64,000 nucleotides of DNA from SABI01 sp963678555 (GTDB lineage: Bacteria; Spirochaetota; Spirochaetia; Sphaerochaetales; Sphaerochaetaceae), in the NCBI GenBank assembly GCA_963678555.2, contig OY782871.2:655093-719092 (forward strand), given 5' to 3'. This document shows positions 62,625-64,000 of the stretch, in pieces. The translations under genes and the position numbers were made by a program. How positions within the stretch are numbered: the stretch's first letter is position 1; the number at the start of each line of letters is the position of its first letter. The notes below the pieces were generated by a model that ran no database searches, was not told the DNA's origin, and worked only from the letters and a program-made list of their open reading frames with translations.

Positions 62625-63038
62625 ATGATGATTGAACACTATTCACAGATTCTGGTGGAATTCTTTGAGCGGATGAATTCCTGGGAACAGGGCGTTGTGG
62701 CTGACAGGGAGATCTCCCTCCCCCAGATGCATCTTATCGAAGTGGTCGGCAACCATGACCGGATCAGGATGAAGGATCTCGCTGCCAGACTCGGGGTAAC
62801 CACAGGGACCCTCACGGTCATGGTTCACCGCCTGGTGACCAGGGGGTACCTCATAAAGGAGAAGGATCCCGAAGATAACCGCTCGTCCTTCGTGAGCATG
62901 AGCGAAAAAGGACGAAGAGAGTATCAGAACCATCATCACCTTCACGGACATCTCATAGAGGAGATGATCTCATACCTGGGAGATGAACGCGCAGCGTCAT
63001 TCTTTAACGACCTGGAAGAGCTCCGGGAACTGATGTAG
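62625..63038 (+). CDS. MarR-family regulator, probably metal-sensing
   Basis: 137 residues from the ATG at 62625 (a second ATG follows; AAGG 5 nt upstream). Winged-helix motifs: LPQMHLIEVVGNHDRIRMKD, LAARLGVTTGTLTVMVHRLV (recognition helix) and KEKDPEDNRSSFVSMSEKG. After the wing comes a His-rich run NHHHLHGHLIEEM, similar in position to the zinc ligands of AdcR/ZitR. It lies 8 bp before a cation exporter gene and has its own twin operator. It probably represses the pair until metal is high. Confidence 0.85.
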   Translation: MMIEHYSQILVEFFERMNSWEQGVVADREISLPQMHLIEVVGNHDRIRMKDLAARLGVTTGTLTVMVHRLVTRGYLIKEKDPEDNRSSFVSMSEKGRREYQNHHHLHGHLIEEMISYLGDERAASFFNDLEELRELM

Positions 63039-63046
63039 AGGTACCG

Positions 63047-63937
63047 ATGCACAGACGCATATGCAATCAGCAGCATACTGAGATATCACACACGGACACC
63101 ATGAAACGTACCGGCATCGTGGTTCTCATCACCCTCACCACCATGCTTGTGGAGATACTGTATGGTCTGATAACGTCCTCCATGGCGCTTCTTGCAGACG
63201 GTATTCATATGGGGACGCATACCTTCGCCCTGATCGTCACCCTGATAGCATACCGCATCGCACATACACAGAAGGACAACCCGAAATTCGCCTTCTCCTC
63301 AGGAAAGGTCGGGATCCTCGGGGGCTACACCAATGCGATCCTGCTTGGAGTCACTGCCCTGTACATGATGAAGGAAGCTGTCGAACGGCTCATCACTCCT
63401 CAGTCCATCGGCTTCGCTCAGGCCCTGACAGTCGCAATCATCGGACTGCTGGTGAATCTGGCCAGTGCACTCCTCCTTTCCGGAGGAGGGCACCTTCACA
63501 GCCATACAGATGGGCACCACATGGATCATAACCTTCGCTCTGCCTACGTCCACGTCCTCACCGATGCACTCACCTCGGTGCTTGCCATAGCCGCCCTCCT
63601 TTCGGGGCTCTTCTTCGATCAGACCTGGCCGGATGCCCTCGTGGCGATCCTCGGTGCTCTGGTGATTCTCAGGTGGGCATGGGGACTCCTGAAATCAAGC
63701 GGGAAGCTGCTGGTCGATTACCATGAAACGGATGAGGAATCTATTCAGGTATCAAAGATCGCCGCATCGACAGGTGCGAAGATTGTAGACCTTCACATCT
63801 GGAACACGTCAGAAGACCGGAAGGCCATGATCATAGAACTTGAGGAAGGACCGGCCTTCGACAGCGGGGTGTTCAGGGAACAGGTGCAGGCCCTGTGCGC
63901 TGTCGATCATCTCACCGTAACGTACCGGAAAGTCTGA
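63047..63937 (+). CDS. Cation diffusion facilitator (DmeF-like divalent metal exporter)
   Basis: 296 residues, six membrane segments. The CDF metal site is seen in ALLADGIHMGTHTFAL (segment 2) and YVHVLTDALTSVLA (segment 5, HxxxD), with a His-rich loop HLHSHTDGHHMDHN between. The HMGTH variant resembles DmeF-type Co/Ni/Zn exporters. The short C-terminal cytoplasmic domain is present (GAKIVDLHIWNTSEDRKAMI). It exports divalent metal in exchange for protons. Translated with marR, 8 bp downstream. Confidence 0.9.
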   Translation: MHRRICNQQHTEISHTDTMKRTGIVVLITLTTMLVEILYGLITSSMALLADGIHMGTHTFALIVTLIAYRIAHTQKDNPKFAFSSGKVGILGGYTNAILLGVTALYMMKEAVERLITPQSIGFAQALTVAIIGLLVNLASALLLSGGGHLHSHTDGHHMDHNLRSAYVHVLTDALTSVLAIAALLSGLFFDQTWPDALVAILGALVILRWAWGLLKSSGKLLVDYHETDEESIQVSKIAASTGAKIVDLHIWNTSEDRKAMIIELEEGPAFDSGVFREQVQALCAVDHLTVTYRKV

Positions 63938-64000
63938 AACACTGACCTCCTTTTCACCTACCCTCCTTCTCTCCGTACAATCAGGTCTGAGGGAAAGCCA

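Overview
The window looks like a chromosomal segment of a free-living, carotenoid-producing spirochaete (Spirochaetales-like), at roughly 50% GC by eye. This placement rests on protein resemblance and gene content: a eukaryote-like hexokinase beside a phosphoglucomutase, an archaeal-type UMP kinase, a CBS-containing family II pyrophosphatase, large secreted surface proteins, and a carotenoid gene set that fits the monocyclic keto-torulene pigments known from Spirochaeta aurantia. It was not tested by database search.

Layout. 1-5,700 is an accessory region: the end of an OmpR-type regulator, a single-stranded DNA-binding protein gene with its own terminator, two DUF4143-type ATPase genes, and two diverged ~165-bp repeats carrying a copy of the ssb start region. 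5,678-11,311 encodes two very large exported proteins (PKD-like repeats, then a likely outer-membrane barrel). 11,843-13,324 is a tRNA-modification enzyme (Sua5/TsaC) with a decayed HAD-like N-terminus. 13,673-22,966 is a six-gene signalling block: HD-GYP response regulator, LIV-type binding lipoprotein, a 1,292-residue hybrid kinase with three receiver domains, CheR, stand-alone CheB and a second receiver-PAS-kinase. 23,111-25,650 is a second accessory patch: a third DUF4143-type ATPase between 52-bp direct repeats, a broken gene and a PIN/Phd-type toxin-antitoxin pair.

From 25,759 the window is mostly housekeeping and metabolism: a TrkA-type potassium channel, a metal-chelate ABC transporter, a YbaK-like deacylase, UMP kinase, a radical SAM activase, a patatin lipase, pyridoxal kinase, phosphoglucomutase and hexokinase. 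39,092-41,274 holds an 823-bp near-identical duplication (period 1,360 bp), each copy carrying an 81-residue secreted protein gene, just before exonuclease I (sbcB). A sugar symporter and the prfA-prmC-rsh operon follow, the latter convergent with the pyrophosphatase gene.

50,010-55,887 is a divergent carotenoid cluster: crtI-crtB-cruF-like to the left and crtYcd-crtI/crtD-like-crtW to the right. It encodes every step from geranylgeranyl diphosphate to a hydroxylated, ketolated monocyclic carotenoid, but no crtE is present. The right end carries rpiB, a HAD-cytidine deaminase fusion, a Fic protein, an outer-membrane protein, a YitT-type membrane protein, a nucleotidyltransferase, tRNA-Arg(CCG), and a MarR regulator with a DmeF-like metal exporter.

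A recurring regulatory feature is a good -10 hexamer placed 6-7 nt before an ATG with no Shine-Dalgarno sequence, which predicts leaderless mRNAs. The clearest case, before the third ATPase, combines a consensus promoter with a 16-bp-arm palindrome over the start codon.
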